64,000 bases of DNA, from positions 9,925,007-9,989,006 of the forward strand of contig OY811977.1 of the NCBI GenBank assembly GCA_963681505.1, in the 5' to 3' direction. Each line of letters begins with the position of its first letter. Position 1 is the stretch's first letter. The notes below the pieces were generated by a model that was given only the letters and a program-made list of their open reading frames with translations, did not search any database and was not told the DNA's origin. Both the position numbers and the translations under genes were made by a program. Shown here in pieces: positions 22,001 through 35,200 of the stretch. Origin of the DNA: Eunapius fragilis (lineage: Eukaryota > Porifera > Demospongiae > Spongillida > Spongillidae).

Positions 22001-25000
22001 TCTTTCTCTATATAATGCCTCCTATATATTGAGATTATTGGTTTGGCTGTACGATGCAAATAGATTAGTGGTTCCCTCCCATACATTTCTAAGGGAGAAA
22101 ATTGGCTATCTTCCTTCCAAGGTGTTAATTTAACAAACTGGTGGAGTTGCGATCCTACTTCATGGAACGAACAAGTAACCTGTTTTCTTTCTCAAAATAA
22201 TGCCTCCTCTATAATCAGCTCAAAGGTTTGGCTGTACCATTCAAATAGATTAGTGGTTCCCTCCCATACATTTCTATGGGAGAAAGTTGGCTATGTTCCA
22301 ACCAAAGTGTTAATTTAACAAACTAGTGGAGTTGCAATATGTATTCATGGAACGAACGAGTAACCTGTTCTCTTTCTCTAAATAATGCCTCCTATATATT
22401 CAGATTATTGGTTTGGCTGTACGATGCAAATAGATTAGTGATTCCTCCCATACATTTCTATGGGAGAATATTGGCTATGTTCCAACGAAGGTGTTAATTT
22501 AACAAACTAGTGGAGTTGCGATATTTATTCATGGAACGAACGAGTAACCTGTTTTCTTTCTCTAAAGAATGCCTCCTATATATTCAGCTCATTGGTTTGG
22601 CTGTACGATGCATATACATTAGTGGTTCCCTCCCATACATTTCTATGGGAGAAAATTGGCTATTTTCCTACCAAGGTGTTAATTTAACAAACTGGTGGAG
22701 TTGCGATCCTACTTCATCGAACGAACAAGTAACCTGTTTTCTTTCTCAAAATAATGACTCCTCTATAATCAGCTCTTTGGTTTGGCTGTACCATTCAAAT
22801 AGATTAGTGGTTCCCTCCAATACATTTCTATTGGAGAAAATTGGCTATGTTCCAACCAAGGTGTTTATTTAACAAACTAGTGGAGTTGCGATATGTTTCA
22901 ATGGAACGAACGAGTAACCTGTTTTCTTACTCAAAATAATGCCTCATATATATTCAGCTCATTGGTTTGGCTGTACGATGCAAATAGATTAGTGGTTCCC
23001 TCCCACACATTTCTATGGGAGAAAATTGGCTATCTTCCTTCCAAGGTGTTAATTTATCAAACTGGTGGAGTTGCGATCCTACTTCATGGAACGAACAAGT
23101 AACCTGTTTTCTTTCTCAAAATAATGCCTCCTCTATAATCAGCTCAAAGGTTTGGCTGTACCATTCAAATAGATTAGTGGTTCCCTCCCATACATTTCTA
23201 TGGGAGAAAATTGGCTATGTTCCAACCAAGGTGTTTATTTAACAAACTAGTGGAGTTGCGATATGTTTTCATGGAACGAACGAGTAACCTGTTTTCTTAC
23301 TCAAAATAATGCCTCCTATGTATTCAGCTCATTGGTTTGGCTTAACGATGCAAATAGATTAGTGGTTCCTCCCATACATTTCTATGGGAGAGAATTGGCT
23401 ATGTTCCAACGAAGGTGTTAATTTAACAAACTAGTGGAGTTGCGATATTTATTCATGGAACGAACGAGTAACCTGTTTTCTTTCTCTAAAGAATGCCTCC
23501 TATATATTCAGCTCATTGGTTTGGCAGTACGATGCATATAGATTAGTGGTTCCCTCCCATACATTTCTGTGGGAGAAAATTGGCTATTTTCCTACCAAGG
23601 TGTTAATTTAACAAAGTGGTGGAGTTGCGATCCTACTTCATGGAACGAACTAGTAACCTGTTTTCTTTCTCACAACAATGCCTCCTCTATAATCAGCTCT
23701 TTGGTTTGGCTGTACCATTCAAATAGATTAGTGGTTCCCTCCAATACATTTCTATGGGAGAAAATTGGCTATGTTCCATCCAAGGTGTTTATTTAACAAA
23801 CTAGTGGTGTTGCGATATGTATTCGTGGAACGAACGAGTAACCTGTTTTCTTACTCAAAATAATGCCTCATACATATTCAGCTCATTGGTTTGGCTGTAC
23901 GATGCAAATAGATTAGTGGTTCCCTCCCATACATTTCTATGGGAGAAAATTGGCTATGTTCCAACCGAGGTGTTAATTAAACAAACTGGTGGTGTTGCGA
24001 TATGTATTCGTGGAACGAACGAGTAACCTGTTTTCTTACTCATAATAATGCCTCCTAAATATTCAGCTCATTTGTTTGGCTGTACGATGCAAATAGATTA
24101 GCGGTTCCCTCCCATACATTTCTATGGGAGAAAGTTGGCTATATTCCAACCAAAGTGTTAATTTAACAAACTAGTGGAGTTGCAATATGTATTCATGGAA
24201 CGAACGAGTAACCTGTTCTCTTTCTCTAAATAATGCCTCCTATATATTCAGATTATTGGCTTGACTGTACGATGCAAATAGATTAGTGGTTCCTCCCATA
24301 CATTTCTATGGGAGAAAATTGGCTATGTTCCAACCAAGGTGTTAATTTAAAAAACTAGTGGAGTTGCGATATTTATTCATGGAACGAACGAGTAACCTGT
24401 TTTCTTTCTCTAAAGAATGCCTCCTATATATTCAGCTCATTGGTTTGGCTGTACGATGCATATAGATTAGTGGTTCCCTCCCATACATTTCTATGGGAGA
24501 AAATTGGCTATGTTCCAACCAAGGTGTTAATTTCACAAACTAGTGGAGTTGCGACATGTATTCATGGAACGAACGAGTAACCTGTTTTCTTTCTCTATAT
24601 AATGCTTCCTAAATATTCAGCTCAATGGTTTGTCTGTACAATGCAAATAGATTTGTGGTTCCCTCCCATTCATTTCTATGGTAGATAATTTGCTATGTTC
24701 CAACCAAGGTGTTTATTTAACAAACTAGTGGAGTTGCGATATGTATTCATGGAACGAACGAGTAACCTGTTTGCTTTCTCTAAACAATGCCTCCTATATA
24801 TTCAGCTCATTGGTTTGGCTGTACGATGCAAATAGATTAGGGGTTCCCTCCCATACATTTCTATGGGAGAAAATTGGCTATGTTCCAACCAATGTGTTTA
24901 TTTAACAAACTAGTGGAGTTGCGATCCTACTTCATGGAACAAACGATTAACCTGTTTTCTTTCTCAAAATAATGCCTCCCCTATAATCTGCTCATTGGTT

Positions 25001-25806
25001 TGGCTGTACCATTCAAATAGATTAGTGGTTCCCTCCCATACATTTCTATGGGAGAAAATGGGCTATGATCCAACCACGGTGTTAATTTAACAAACTAGTG
25101 GAGTTGCAATATGTATTCATGGAACGAACGAGTAACCTGTTTTCTTTCTCTAAATAATGCCTCCTATATATTCAGCTCATTTGTTTGGCTGTACGATGCA
25201 AATAGATTAGCGGTTCCCTCCCATACATTTCTATGGGAAAAAGTTGGCTATATTCCAACCAAAGCGTTAATTTACAAACTAGTGAAGTTGCAATATGTAT
25301 TCATGGAACGAACGAGTAACCTGTTTTCTTTCTCTAAATAATGCCTCCTATATATTCAAATTATTGGTTTGGCTGTACGATGCAAATAGATTAGTGGTTC
25401 CTCCCATACACTTCTATGGGAGACAATTGGCTATGTTCCAACCAAGGTGTTAATTTAACAAACTAGTGGAGTTGCGATCCTACATCATGGAACGAACGAG
25501 TAACCTGTTTTCTTTCTCAAAATAATGAATGCTCTATAATCAGCTCATTGGTTTGGCTGTACCATTCAAATAGATTAGTGGTTCCCTCGCACACATTTTT
25601 ATGGGAGAAAATTGGCTATGTTACAACCAAGGTGTTAATTTACCAAACTAGGGGAGTTGCGATATGTATTCATGGAACGAACCAGTAACCTGTTTTCTTA
25701 CTCAAAATAATGCCTCCTATATATTCAGCTCATTGGTTTGGCTGTACGATGCAAATAGGTTAGTGGTTCCCTCCCATACATTACTATGGGATAAAATTGG
25801 CTATGT
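16028..25806. repeat. Family C satellite: ~185-bp monomer, about 53 copies
   Basis: Monomers of 184-185 bp run without interruption from TTAACAAACTAGTGGAGTTG at 16029 to a monomer cut off after GGCTATGT at 25806. Two subtypes differ after GTTGCGAT: CCTACTTCATGGAACG and ATGTATTCATGGAACG. Each monomer holds a hairpin, CTCCCATA then CATTTC then TATGGGAG. Frames starting MYSWNERVTCFL recur because each ATG subtype is open for about 69 codons across a monomer boundary. They show no selection for length and are not genes. Confidence 0.97.
21401..23110. repeat. 1109-bp (six-monomer) higher-order repeat in family C
   Basis: The segment from about 21410 recurs at about 22519 with an offset of 1109 bp, six monomers. 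Shared private variants include GATGCATATACATTAGTGG (21499 and 22608), CTTCATCGAACGAACAAG and the paired hairpin variant at 21706-21727 and 22815-22836. A similar offset of about 1108-1110 bp relates monomers near 16360, 17468 and 18578. Confidence 0.8.
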
Positions 25807-27829
25807 GATACTGACATACTTCACTCCTGCAGGTTTCATGTATGGAGATCCTTGACTCCTGCAAGAGTCATACATATTGACATTCTTGACTCCAGCAGGA
25901 GTTATTCACTGAAATACCTCACTCCTGCAGGAGTCATATATTGAATCACAACTGGAGTGAGCAATCTCCATACATGGAGATTGCTCACTCCTGCAGGAGT
26001 CATACATACTGACATACTAGACTCAAGCAGGAGTCATGCTTGGCTATACTTGACTTCTGCAGAAGTCATACATTGAGATACTTGACTCCTGCAGGAGTCT
26101 TGCATACTGACATTCTTGACTCCTGCAGGAGTCATGCAAATATATAGTTGACTCCTGCAGGAGTCATACATGCTGACATACTTTACTCCTGCAGGAGTCA
26201 TACATATTGAAATACTTGTCTCCTGCAGGAGTCATACATTGATATACTTGACTCCTGCAGGAGTCAGACATATTTACATACTTGACTCCTGCAGGAGTCA
26301 TAATTGAAATAATTGACTCCTGCAGGAGTCATAAAATTAAATTCTAGAGTGACATATTTGACTCCAGCAGGAGTCATACATACTGACATACTTGACATAT
26401 ATACATACTGACATACTTGACTCCTGCAGGAGTCATGCATGGAGATACTTGACTACTGCAGGTGTCAAACATTGAGATACTTGACTCCTGCAGGAGTCTT
26501 GCATACTGACATACTTGACTCCTGCAGGAGTCATGCATGGAGATAAATGACTCCTGGAGGAGTCATACATATTGACATACTTTACTCCTGCAGGAGTCAT
26601 TCATTGAAATATTTGACTCCTGCAGGAGTCTTGCATACTGACAAACTTGACTCTTGTAGTAGTCATACATTGAAATACTTGACTCCTGCAGGAGTCATTC
26701 ATTGTAACACATTTGTCTCCTGCAGCAGTCATACAAACTGACGTACTTGTCTCCTGCAGGAGTCATGCAAATATATAGTTGACTCTTACAGGAGTCAAAC
26801 ATATTGACATACTTGAACATACATGGTGATTGCTCACTCCTCCAGGATTCATACAAATTGACTATATGACTCCTGCAGGAGTCATTCATACTGACATACT
26901 TGACTCCTGCAGTAGTCATACATTCACTCCTGCAGGAGTCATGCAAATATATAGTTGACTCCTGCAGGAGTCATTCATACTGACATACATGACTTCTGCA
27001 GGAGTCATGCATGGAGATACTTGACTCTAGCAGGAGTCATTCATAATGACATATTTGACTCCTGCAGTAGTCATGCATTGACTCCTGCAGGAGTCATGCA
27101 AATATATAGTTGACTCCTGCAGGAGTCATTCATACGGACATACATGACTTCTGCAGAAGTCATACATTGAACAACTTGACTTCCGCAGGAGTCATGCAAG
27201 TATAGAATTGACTCCTGCAGGAGTCATACAAAATGATATATTTGACTCCTGCACGAGTCATACATTGAAATACTTGTGTCATAAATTGAAATACTTGGTT
27301 CCAGCAAGAGTCATTGATACTGACACACTTGACTCCTGCAGGTGTCACGCATGGATATCCTTGACTCCTGCAAGAGTCATACATATTGACATTCTTGACT
27401 CCTCCAGGAGTCATTCATTGAAATACTTCACTCCTGCAGGAGTCATACATAGAAATACTTGACTACTGCAGGAGTCATTCATAGTGACATATTTGACTCA
27501 TGCTGGAGTCAAACATACTGACATACTTGACTCCTGCAGGAGTCATATATGGAGATTTTTCACTCCTGTAGGAGGTCATACATGGAGATACTTGAGTCCT
27601 GCAGAAGTCATACATTTTGACATCCTTGACTCCTTCAGGAGTCATACATTCAAATTCTTGACTCCTGTAGGAGTCTTGCATTGTGACATATTTGACTCCT
27701 GCAAGTCATACATTGAGATACTTGACTCCTGCAGGAGTCATACATATTGACATACTTGACTCCTGCTGGAGTTATGCTTTGAAATACTTGACTCTCGCAG
27801 GAGTCATACATTGAAATACTTGACTCCTG
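25807..27829. repeat. Family A satellite, second block, same orientation as the first
   Basis: The array starts abruptly inside a family C monomer and begins with GATACTGACATACTTCACTC. Units are more diverged than at 4742-12051, with many imperfect cores and some shortened units. Segments resemble variants of the first block, for example the GCATGGAGATAAATGACTCC passage at 26535 and its relatives at 6423 and 7685. Confidence 0.93.
25954..25991. repeat. Perfect short inverted repeat in family A
   Basis: GGAGTGAGCAATCTCCAT is followed, after a two-base offset, by ATGGAGATTGCTCACTCC. The arms are linker-variant sequence that elsewhere occurs only once per unit (TGGAGATTGCTCACTCC), so this marks a local fold-back or inverted joining event. 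Confidence 0.85.
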
Positions 27830-29232
27830 CAGGAGTCAAATATTTCAATATATGACTCCTGCAGGAGTGAAGTATTTCAATGAATGACTCCTGCAGGAGT
27901 CAAGAATGTCAATATGTATGACTTTTGCAGGAGTCAAGGATCTCCATACATGACACCTGCTGGAGTCAAGTATGTCAGTATCAATGACTCCTGCAGGAGT
28001 CAAGTAATTCAATGTATGACTCCCGCAGGAGTCAAGTATTTCAATGTATGACTCCTGCAGGAGTCAAATATGTCTATATGTATGACTCCTGCAAGAGTCA
28101 AGTATCTCCATGCATGACTCCTGCTGGAGTCAAGTATTGCAGATTGGATGTCTGCTGCAGGAGTCATATATGTCACTATGTATGACTCCGGCAGAAGTCA
28201 AGTATTTCAATGTATGACTCCTACAAGAGTCAAATTTGTCAGTACGCATGACTCCTGCAGGAGTCAAATATTTCAATGAAGGACTCCTGCAAGAGTAAAG
28301 TATGTCATTATGTATGACTCCTCCAGGAGTCATGTATCTCCATGCATGACTCCTGCAGGAGTCATGTATGTCAGAATGCATGACTCCTGCAGGAGTCAAA
28401 TACATATTTGCATGACTCCAGCAGGAGTCAAGTATGTCAGTATGCAAGACTCCTGCAGGAGTCAAGTATCTCAATGTATTACTCCTGCAGGAGTCAAGTA
28501 TCTCCAAGCATGACTCCTGCAGGAGTCAAGTATGTCAGTATGTATGACTCCTGCAGGAGTCAAGTATGTCACTCAAGTATTTCAATGTATGACTCCTGCA
28601 GGAGTCAATTATTTCAATTATGACTCCTGCAGGAGTCAAGTATGTCAATATGTCTGACTCCTGCAGGAGTCAAGTACTTAAATGTATGACTCCTGCAGGA
28701 GTCAAGTATTTCAATATGCATGACTCCTTCAGGAGTCAAGTATCTCCACGCATGACTCCTGCTGGAGTCAAGTATGTCAGAATGTATGAGTCCTGCAGGA
28801 GTCAAGTATGTCAATATGTATGACTCCTGCAGGAGTCAACTATATATTTGCATAACTCCTGCAGAAGTCATATATGTCAGATTGGAAGTCTGCTGCAGGA
28901 GTCAAATATGTCACTATGAATGACTCCTGCAGAAGTCAAGTATTTCAATGTATGACTCCTACAAGAGTCAAATTTGTCAGTACGCATGACTCCTGCAGGA
29001 GTCAAATATTTCAATGAAGGACTCCTGCAGGAGTAAAGTATGTCATTATGTATGACTACTCCAGGACTCATGTATCTCCATGCATGACTCCTGCAGGAGT
29101 CATGTATGTCAGAATGTATGACTCCTGCCAGAGTCAAATACATGTTTGCATGACTCCTGCAGGAGTCAAGTATGTCAGTATGCTAGACTCCTGCTTGAGT
29201 CAAGTATCTCAATGTATGACTCCTGCAGGAGT
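27830..29232. repeat. Family A satellite in inverted orientation
   Basis: From the core centred at 27829/27830, flanked by AA on both sides as TTGACTCCTGCAGGAGTCAA, the linkers read in reverse complement (AAGTATGTCAGTATGTATG). The reverse complement of 27840-28000 matches 27300-27470 and 25806-25940 closely, so the array folds back on itself. The array ends at the junction GGAGTCCCAATTGCTCCC at 29229-29246. Confidence 0.93.
28141..29190. repeat. 738-bp offset duplication within inverted family A
   Basis: A module of about 300 bp starting AGATTGGATGTCTGCTGCAG at 28141 recurs at 28879 as AGATTGGAAGTCTGCTGCAG. The following CTACAAGAGTCAAATTTGTC segments (28222 and 28960) and GAAGGACTCCTGC segments have the same offset. 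Confidence 0.75.
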
Positions 29233-32200
29233 CCCAATTGCTCCCGCGGGAGCGATTTGGAGCAATTCGTTTGGAGCAATTGCTCCCAATTGCTCCCGTA
29301 TTCGTTTGGTCCAATTGCTCCCAATTGCTCCCGCGGGAGCGATATGGAGCAATTCGTTTGTGCCAATTGCTCCCAATTGCTCCAGCGGGAGCGATTGGGA
29401 GCAATTCGTTTGGACCAATTGCTCCCAATTGCTCCCGCGGGAGTGATTGGGAGCAATTCGTTTTGACCAATTGCTCCCGCGGGAGCGATTGGGAGCAATT
29501 CGCTTGGACCAATTGCTCCCAATTGCTCCCGCGGGAGCGATTCGGAGCAATTCGTTTGGATCAATTGCTCCCAATTGCTACCGCGGGAGCGATTGGGAGC
29601 AATTCGTTTGGACCAATTGCTCCCAATTGCTCCCAAGGGAGCAATTCGGAGCAATTCGTTTGGACCAATTGCTCCCAATTGCTCCTGAATTCGTTTGGAC
29701 CAATTGCTCCCAATTGCTCCTGAATTCGTTTGGACCAATTGCTCCCAATTGCTCCCGCGGGAGCGATTCGGAGCAATTCGTTTGGACCAACAATTGCTCC
29801 CAATTGCTCTCGCGGGAGCGATTTGGAGCAATTCGTTTGGGCCAATTGCTCCCAATTGCTCCAGCGGGAGCGATTGGGAGCAATTCGTTTGGATGAATTG
29901 CACCCAATTGCTCCCGCGGGAGCGATTGGGAGCAATTCGTTTGGACCAATTGCTCCCTCGGGAGCGATTGGGAGCAATTCGTTTGGACCAATTGCTCCCA
30001 ATTGCTCCCGCATTCGTTTGGACCAATTGCTCCCAATTGCTCCCGCGGGAGCGATTGGGAGCAATTCGTTTGGACCAATTGCTCCCAATTGCTCCCGCTG
30101 GAGCAATTCGGAGCAATTCGTTTGGACCAATTGCACCCAATTGCTCCCGCGGGATCGATTTGGAGCAATTCGTTTGGGCCAATTGCACACAATTGCTCCC
30201 GCGGGAGCGATTGGGAGCAATTCGTTTGGACCAATTGCTCCCAATTGCTCCCGCGGGAGCAATTCGGAGCAATTCGTTTGGACCAATTGCTCCCAATTGC
30301 TCCCGCGGGAGCAATTGGGAGCAATTCGTTTGGACCAATTGCTCCTAATTGCTCCCGCGGGAGCAATTCGGAGCAATTCGTTTGGACCATTTGCCCCCAA
30401 TTGCTCCCGCATTCGTTTTAAACCAATTGCTCCTAATTGCTCCCGCGGGAGCGATTCAGAGCAATTCGTTTGGACCAATTGCTCCCAATTGCTCCCGCGG
30501 GAGCGATTTGGAGCAATTCATTTGGACCAATTGCTCCCAATTGCTCCCGCGGGAGCGATTGGGAGCAATTCGTTTGGACCAATTGCTCCCAATTGCTCCC
30601 GCGGGAGCGATTTGGAGCAATTCGTTTGGACCAATTGCTCCCAATTGCTCCCGCATTCGTTTGGACCAATTGCTCCCAATTGCTCCCGCGGGAGCGATTG
30701 GGAGCAATTCGTTTGTACCAATTGCTCCCAATTGCTCCCGCGGGAGCAATTCGGAGCAATTCGGTTGGACCAATTGCTCCCAATTGCTCCCGAATTCGTT
30801 TGGACCAATTGCTCCCAATTGCTCCCGCGGGAGCGATTCGGAGCAATTCGTTTGGACCAATTGCTCCCTATTGCTCCCGCGGGAGCGATTTGTAGCAATT
30901 CGTTTGGACCAATTGCTCCCACATTCGTTTGGACCAATAGCTCCCAATTGCTCCCGCGGGAGTGATTGGTAGCAATTCGTTTGGACCAATTGCTCCCAAT
31001 TGCTCCCGCATTCGTTTGGACCAATTGCTCCCAATTGCTCCCGCGGGAGCGATTGGGAGCAATTCGTTTGGACCAATTGCTCCCAATTGCTCCAGCATTC
31101 GTTTGGACCAATTGCTCCCAATTGCTCCCGCGGGAGCGATTGGGAGCAATTCGTTTGTACCAATTGCTCCCAATTGCTCCCGCGGGAGCAATTCGGAGCA
31201 ATTCGGTTGGACCAATTGCTCCCAATTGCTCCCGAATTCGATTGGACCAATTGCTCCCAATTGCTCCCGCGGGAGCGATTCGGAGCAATTCGTTTGGACC
31301 AATTGCTCCCTATTGCTCCCGCGGGAGCGATTTGTAGCAATTCGTTTGGACCAATTGCTCCCACATTCGTTTGGACCAATAGCTCCAAATTGCTCCCGCG
31401 GGAGCGATTGGTAGCAATTCGTTTGGACCAATTGCTCCCAATTGCTCCCGCGGGAGCAATTCGGAGCAATTCGTTTGGACCAATTGCCCCCAATTGCTCC
31501 CGCATTCGTTTGGACCTATTGCTCCTAATTGCTACCGTGGGAGCAATTCGGAGCAATTCTTTTGGACCAATTGCTCCCAATTGCTCCCGCGGGAGCGATT
31601 TGGAGCAATTCGTTTGGACCAATTGCTCCCAATTGCTCCCACGGGAGCGATTTGGAGCAATTCGTTTGGACCAATTGCTCCCAAATGCTCCCACATTTGT
31701 TTGGACCAATTGCTCCCAATTGCTCCCGCGAACAATTCGTTTGGACGAATTGCTCCCAATTGCTCCCGCGGGAGCAATTCGGAGCAATTCGTTTGGACCA
31801 ATTGCTCCCAATTGCTGCCGCTGGAGAGATTGGGAGCATTTTGTTTGGACCAAATCCTCCCAATTGCTCCCGCGGGAGCGATTGGGTGCAATTCGTTTGG
31901 ACCTATTGCTCCCAATTGCTCCTGCGGGAGCGATTTGGAGCAATTCGTTTGGACCAATTGCTCCCAATTGCTCCCGCGGCAGCGATTGGGAGCAATTCGT
32001 TTGGACCAATTGCTCCCAATTGCTTCCGCGTGAGCGATTGGGAGTAATTCGTTTGGACCAATTGCTCCCTGTTGCTCCCGCGGGAGCGATTCGGAGCAAT
32101 TCGTTTGGACCAATTGCTCCCAATTGCTCCCGCGTGAGCGATTTGGAGCAATTCGTTTTGACCAATTGCTCCCAATTGCTCCCGCGGGAGCGATTGGGAG

Positions 32201-35200
32201 CAATTCGTTTGGACCAATTGCTCCCAATAACTCCCGCGGGAGCAATTCTGAGCAATTCGTTTGGACCAATTGCTCCTAATTGCTCCCTCATTCGTTTGGA
32301 CCAATTGCTCACAATTGCTCCCGCATTCGTTTGGACCAATTGCTCCCGCGGGAGCGATTGGGAGCAATTCGTTTGGACCAATTGCTCCCAATTGCTTCCG
32401 CGCGAGCGATTGGGAGCAATTCGTTTGTACCAATTGCTCCCTGTTGCTCCCGCGGGAGCGATTGGGAGCAATTCGTTTGTACCAATTGCTCCCAATTGCT
32501 CCCGCGTGAGCGATTTGGAGCAATTCGTTGTGACCAATTGCTCCCAATTGCTCCCGCGGGAGCGATTGGGAGCAATTCGTTTGGACCAATTGCTCCCAAT
32601 TACTCCCGCGGGAGCAATTCTGAGCAATTCGTTTGGACCAATTGCTCCTAATTGCTCCCTCATTCGTTTGGACCAATTGCTCACAATTGCTCCCGCATTC
32701 GTTTGGACCAATTGCTCCCAATTGCTCCCGCGGGAGCGATTGGGAGCAATTCGATTGGAACAATTGCTCCCAATTGCTCCCGCGGGAGCAATTCGGAGCA
32801 GTTTGTTTGGACCAATTGCACCCAATTGCTCCCGCGGGAGCGATTTGGAGCAGTTCGTTTGGGCCAATTGCTACCAATTGCTCCAGCGGGAGCGATTGGG
32901 AGCAATTCGTTTGGACCAATTGCTCCCAATTGCTCCCGCGGGAGCGATTGGGAGCAATTCGTTTGGACCAATTGCTCCAAATTGCTCCAGCGGGAGCGAT
33001 TGGGAGCAATTTGTTTGGACCAATTGCTCCCAATTGCTCCCGCGGGAGCGATTGGGAGCAATTCGTTTGGACCAATTGCTCCTGCGGGAGCGATTGGGAG
33101 CAAATTGTTTGGACCAATTGCTCCCAATTGCACCCGCGGGAACGATTGGGAGCAATTCGTTTGGACCAATTGCTCACAATTGCTCCCGCGGGAGCGAATC
33201 GGAGCAATTTGTTTCGACCAATTGCTCCCAATTGCTTCCGTGGGAGCGATTGGTAGCAATTCGTCTGGACCAATTGCTCCCAATTGCTCCCGCTGGAGCG
33301 ATTCGGAGCAATTCGTCTGGACCAATTGCTCAAAAGTGCTCCCGCCGGAGCCATTGGGAGCAATTCGTTTGGACCAATTGCTCCCAATTGCTCCCGGGGG
33401 AGCGATTGGGAGCAATTCGTTTGGACCAATTGCTCCCAATTGCTCCCGCGGGAGCAATTTGGAGCAATTCGTTTGGACCAATTGCCCCCAGTTGCTCCCA
33501 CATTCGTTTGGACCTATTGCTCCTAATTGCTCCTGCGGGGGCGATTCGGAGCAATTCGTTTGGACCAATTGCTCCCAATTGCTCCCGCGGGAGCGATTTG
33601 TAGCAATTCGTTTGGACCAATTGCTCCCACATTCGTTTGGACAAATAGCGCCCAATTGCTCCCGCGGGAGCGATTGGTAGCAATTCGTGTGGACCAATTG
33701 CTCCCAATTGCTCCCGCATTCGTTTGGACCAATTACTCCCAATTGCTCCCGCATTCGTTTGGACCAATTGCTCCCAATTGCTCCCGCGGGAGCGATTGGG
33801 AGCAATTCGTTTGTACCAATTGCTCCCAATTGCTCCCGCGGGAGCAATTCGGAGCAATTCGGTTGGACCAATTGCTCCCAATTGTTCCCGAATTCGTTTG
33901 GACCAATTGCTCCCAATTGCTCCCACATTCGTTTGGACCAATTGCTCCCAATTGCTCCCGCGGGAGCGATTGGGAACAATTCGTTTGGACGAATTGCTCC
34001 CAATTGCTCCCGCGGGAGCAATTCGGAGCAATTCGTTTGGACCAATTGCTCCCAATTGCTGCCGCTGGAGAGATTGGGAGCAATTTGTTTGGACCAAATC
34101 CTCCCAATTGCTGCCGCGGGAGCGATTGGGTGCAATTCGTTTGGACCTATTGCTCCCAATTGCTCCTGCGGGAGCGATTTGGAGCAATTCGTTTGGACCA
34201 ATTGCTCCCAATTGCTCCCGCGGCAGCGATTGGGAGCAATTCGTTTGGACCAATTGCTCCCAATTGCTTCCGCGCGAGCGATTGGGAGCAATTCGTTTGG
34301 ACCAATTGCTCCCTGTTGCTCCCGCGGGAGCGATTCGGAGCAATTCGTTTGGACCAATTGCTCCCAATTGCTCCCGCGTGAGCGATTTGGAGCAATTCGT
34401 TTTGACCAATTGCTCCCAATTGCTCCCGCGGGAGCGATTGGGAGCAATTCGTTTGGACCAATTGCTCCCAATAACTCCCGCGGGAGCAATTCTGAGCAAT
34501 TCGTTTGGACCAATTGCTCCTAATTGCTCCCTCATTCGTTTGGACCAATTGCTCACAATTGCTCCCGCATTCGTTTGGACCAATTGCTCCCGCGGGAGCG
34601 ATTGGGAGCAATTCGTTTGGACCAATTGCTCCCAATTGCTCCCGCGGCAGCGATTGGGAGCAATTCGTTTGGACCAATTGCTCCCAATTGCTTCCGCGCG
34701 AGCGATTGGGAGCAATTCGTTTGTACCAATTGCTCCCTGTTGCTCCCGCGGGAGCGATTGGGAGCAATTCGTTTGGACCAATTGCTCCCAATTGCTCCCG
34801 CGTGAGCGATTTGGAGCAATTCGTTGTGACCAATTGCTCCCAATTGCTCCCGCGGGAGCGAATGGGAGCAATTCGTTTGGACCAATTGCTCCCAATTACT
34901 CCCGCGGGAGCAATTCTGAGCAATTCGTTTGGACCAATTGCTCCTAATTGCTCCCTCATTCGTTTGGACCAATTGCTCACAATTGCTCCCGCATTCGTTT
35001 GGACCAATTGCTCCCAATTGCTCCCGCGGGAGCGATTGGGAGCAATTCGATTGGAACAATTGCTCCCAATTGCTCCCGCGGGAGCAATTCGGAGCAGTTC
35101 GTTTGGACCAATTGCACCCAATTGCTCCCGCGGGAGCGATTTGGAGCAGTTCGTTTGGGCCAATTGCTACCAATTGCTCCAGCGGGAGCGATTGGGAGCA

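Noticed and set aside
16238..25855. Family of 60-120 residue proteins beginning MYSWNERVTCFL
   Set aside because: They are produced by the ATG subtype of the 185-bp monomer. The monomer is not a multiple of three, half the monomers lack the ATG, and substitutions show no frame bias by eye.
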